From the NCBI GenBank assembly GCA_946885605.1, contig CAMPGR010000029.1, positions 1-33,337 of the forward strand: DNA of 33,337 bases, in the 5' to 3' direction. A program made the translations under genes and the position numbers. Within the stretch, counting starts at the first letter, position 1. The number at the start of each line of letters is the position of its first letter. The DNA is from an uncultured Pseudomonadota bacterium (lineage in GTDB: Bacteria; Pseudomonadota; Gammaproteobacteria; Burkholderiales; SG8-41). The notes beneath the pieces are model-generated. The model saw only the letters and a list, made by a program, of their open reading frames with translations, was not told the DNA's origin and did no database searches. Positions 32,495 to 33,337 of this stretch are shown here, piece by piece.

Positions 32495-33271
32495 TCACCA
32501 GGCGATCGAGCCCCCGTCCACGGGAATGATGGCGCCGGTGATGAAGTTGGAGGCGTCGGAGGCGAGGAGCACCGCCATGCCCTTGAGATCGTCTGGTCCC
32601 CCGGTGCGGCCGAGCGGTATCTCGCGGTCGATGTTTTCCTTGTTCTTCTCGTAGAGCTTCTGATTGATCGGCGTTACAAAAAAGCCCGGGCAGATCGCGT
32701 TCACCTGGACGTTGTGTTGCGCCCATTTCACGGCGAGATCGCGCGTGAAGTTGACGAGCGCTCCCTTGCTCGCGCCGTACGCGATTGAGTTGTAGGCCTT
32801 CGGATTGCGGCCGACCAGGCCCGCGATCGAGGCGATATTGATGATCTTGCCGCGCTTCTGCCTGATCATCTCGCGGCCGAGCGTCTGTGCGCAGAGAAAC
32901 GGCGCGGTGATGTTCAGGTCGAAAACCTGGTTCCAGCGCTCGAGCGGCATCTCCTCGGGCGGGGCAACCCAGGCGCGGCCAGCGTTGTTCACAAGCACAT
33001 CGACGCGCCCGAATTCCTGCAGCATCGCATCCTTCATCGCTTCGACCTGATCCGGCTTCGTCACGTCGCAACCTACGGCGAGCGCCTTGACGCCAATCTT
33101 CTCGATCTGCTGCGCGGCCGTCTCGCAGTTTTCGAGCTTGCGCGAGCAGATGACGACGTTCGAGCCGGCCTCGGCGAGCCCGATCGCTATCTGCAGCCCG
33201 AGACCGGTCGCGCCTCCGGTGACGACGCTCACGCGCCCTTCGAGATTCATGAGTTCTTTTATGGTTGCCAC
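32495..33271 (-). CDS. SDR family oxidoreductase (gluconate 5-dehydrogenase/FabG-like)
   Basis: 258 residues. Nucleotide motif TGGATGLG, NNAGRAW, catalytic S and YGASK, then ICPGFFVTP. The C terminus ends DGGSIAW. Of the possible starts, the GTG at 33271 is best because AAGGAG lies nine bases upstream; it gives MATIKELMNLEGRV, a usual beginning for gluconate-5-dehydrogenase-like SDRs, and the ATG at 33250 is the fallback. It converges on the copy-4 Bug gene with a 10-bp gap. Substrate unknown. The remaining 66 bases to the window end show nothing recognisable. Confidence 0.9.
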   Translation of the reverse strand: MATIKELMNLEGRVSVVTGGATGLGLQIAIGLAEAGSNVVICSRKLENCETAAQQIEKIGVKALAVGCDVTKPDQVEAMKDAMLQEFGRVDVLVNNAGRAWVAPPEEMPLERWNQVFDLNITAPFLCAQTLGREMIRQKRGKIINIASIAGLVGRNPKAYNSIAYGASKGALVNFTRDLAVKWAQHNVQVNAICPGFFVTPINQKLYEKNKENIDREIPLGRTGGPDDLKGMAVLLASDASNFITGAIIPVDGGSIAW

Positions 33272-33337
33272 TCGTCGTTGCTCCTTGAAAATTTCGGGTG
33301 GAGGCCGCACCCCACCCCCATCCCCACCTTCCCCTGA

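Overview
The window is GC-rich chromosomal DNA, most likely from a betaproteobacterium of the Burkholderiales type. Two things point there. Four separate Bug/TctC-type periplasmic solute-binding proteins, a family hugely expanded in that group, occur in 33 kb. The left edge also carries a tRNA-Tyr(GTA)/tRNA-Gly(TCC) pair behind a strong stable-RNA promoter; in beta- and gammaproteobacteria this pair normally precedes tuf, secE-nusG and the ribosomal protein/rpoBC operons, which would lie beyond the left end. I see no insertion sequence, integrase, phage gene or CRISPR array, and no gene-free stretch over 300 bases. The longest gaps are 238 bp (14968-15205), 199 bp (12355-12553, where the Bug gene and the LVIVD gene diverge) and 199 bp (23095-23293, upstream of the amidase).

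Layout, left to right. (1) 1-225: tRNA operon, minus strand. (2) 347-6278: a minus-strand catabolic operon read as IlvD/EDD-type aldonate dehydratase, HpcH/HpaI aldolase, SLC13-type permease, old-yellow-enzyme reductase, SDR dehydrogenase. It looks like a sugar-acid route: dehydration to a 2-keto-3-deoxy acid, then retro-aldol cleavage. (3) 6421-8238: a divergent ThDP-dependent decarboxylase/synthase. (4) 8427-11362: a tight three-gene unit of a PRPP-synthetase paralogue, a phosphoribosyltransferase and an erythromycin-esterase-family protein. (5) 11386-15907: a Bug protein, an LVIVD beta-propeller-like protein, an RTX-repeat protein and a ModA-like binding protein. (6) 16082-18875: a DapA-family lyase and a LigI-like amidohydrolase (plus strand) meeting a 3-hydroxyisobutyrate-dehydrogenase-like reductase. 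(7) 19014-21480: a membrane-anchored TAXI protein overlapping tail to tail with a fold-type III PLP enzyme of the D-threonine-aldolase family. (8) 21603-25965: a Bug protein, a GlcG/HbpS-like protein, an amidase with a C-terminal AtzG-like segment, and an aspartoacylase/AstE-family deacylase. (9) 26044-30409: a minus-strand operon of Bug protein, isocitrate-lyase/PEP-mutase-family lyase, aconitase-family large and small subunits, and possibly a membrane protein. (10) 30581-32484: a divergent lyase/Bug pair, then an SDR on the minus strand (32495-33271).

The common theme is uptake and breakdown of small organic acids: lyases, aldolases, dehydratases and dehydrogenases paired with orphan binding proteins whose permeases are not in the window. 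The two units I would look at first are the PRPP synthetase-phosphoribosyltransferase-esterase cluster, whose last two members look like a split form of a fused mycobacterial protein, and the lyase plus aconitase-like operon, whose gene content resembles the 2,3-dimethylmalate dehydratase/lyase pair. All identifications come from reading motifs by eye; no database search was run.
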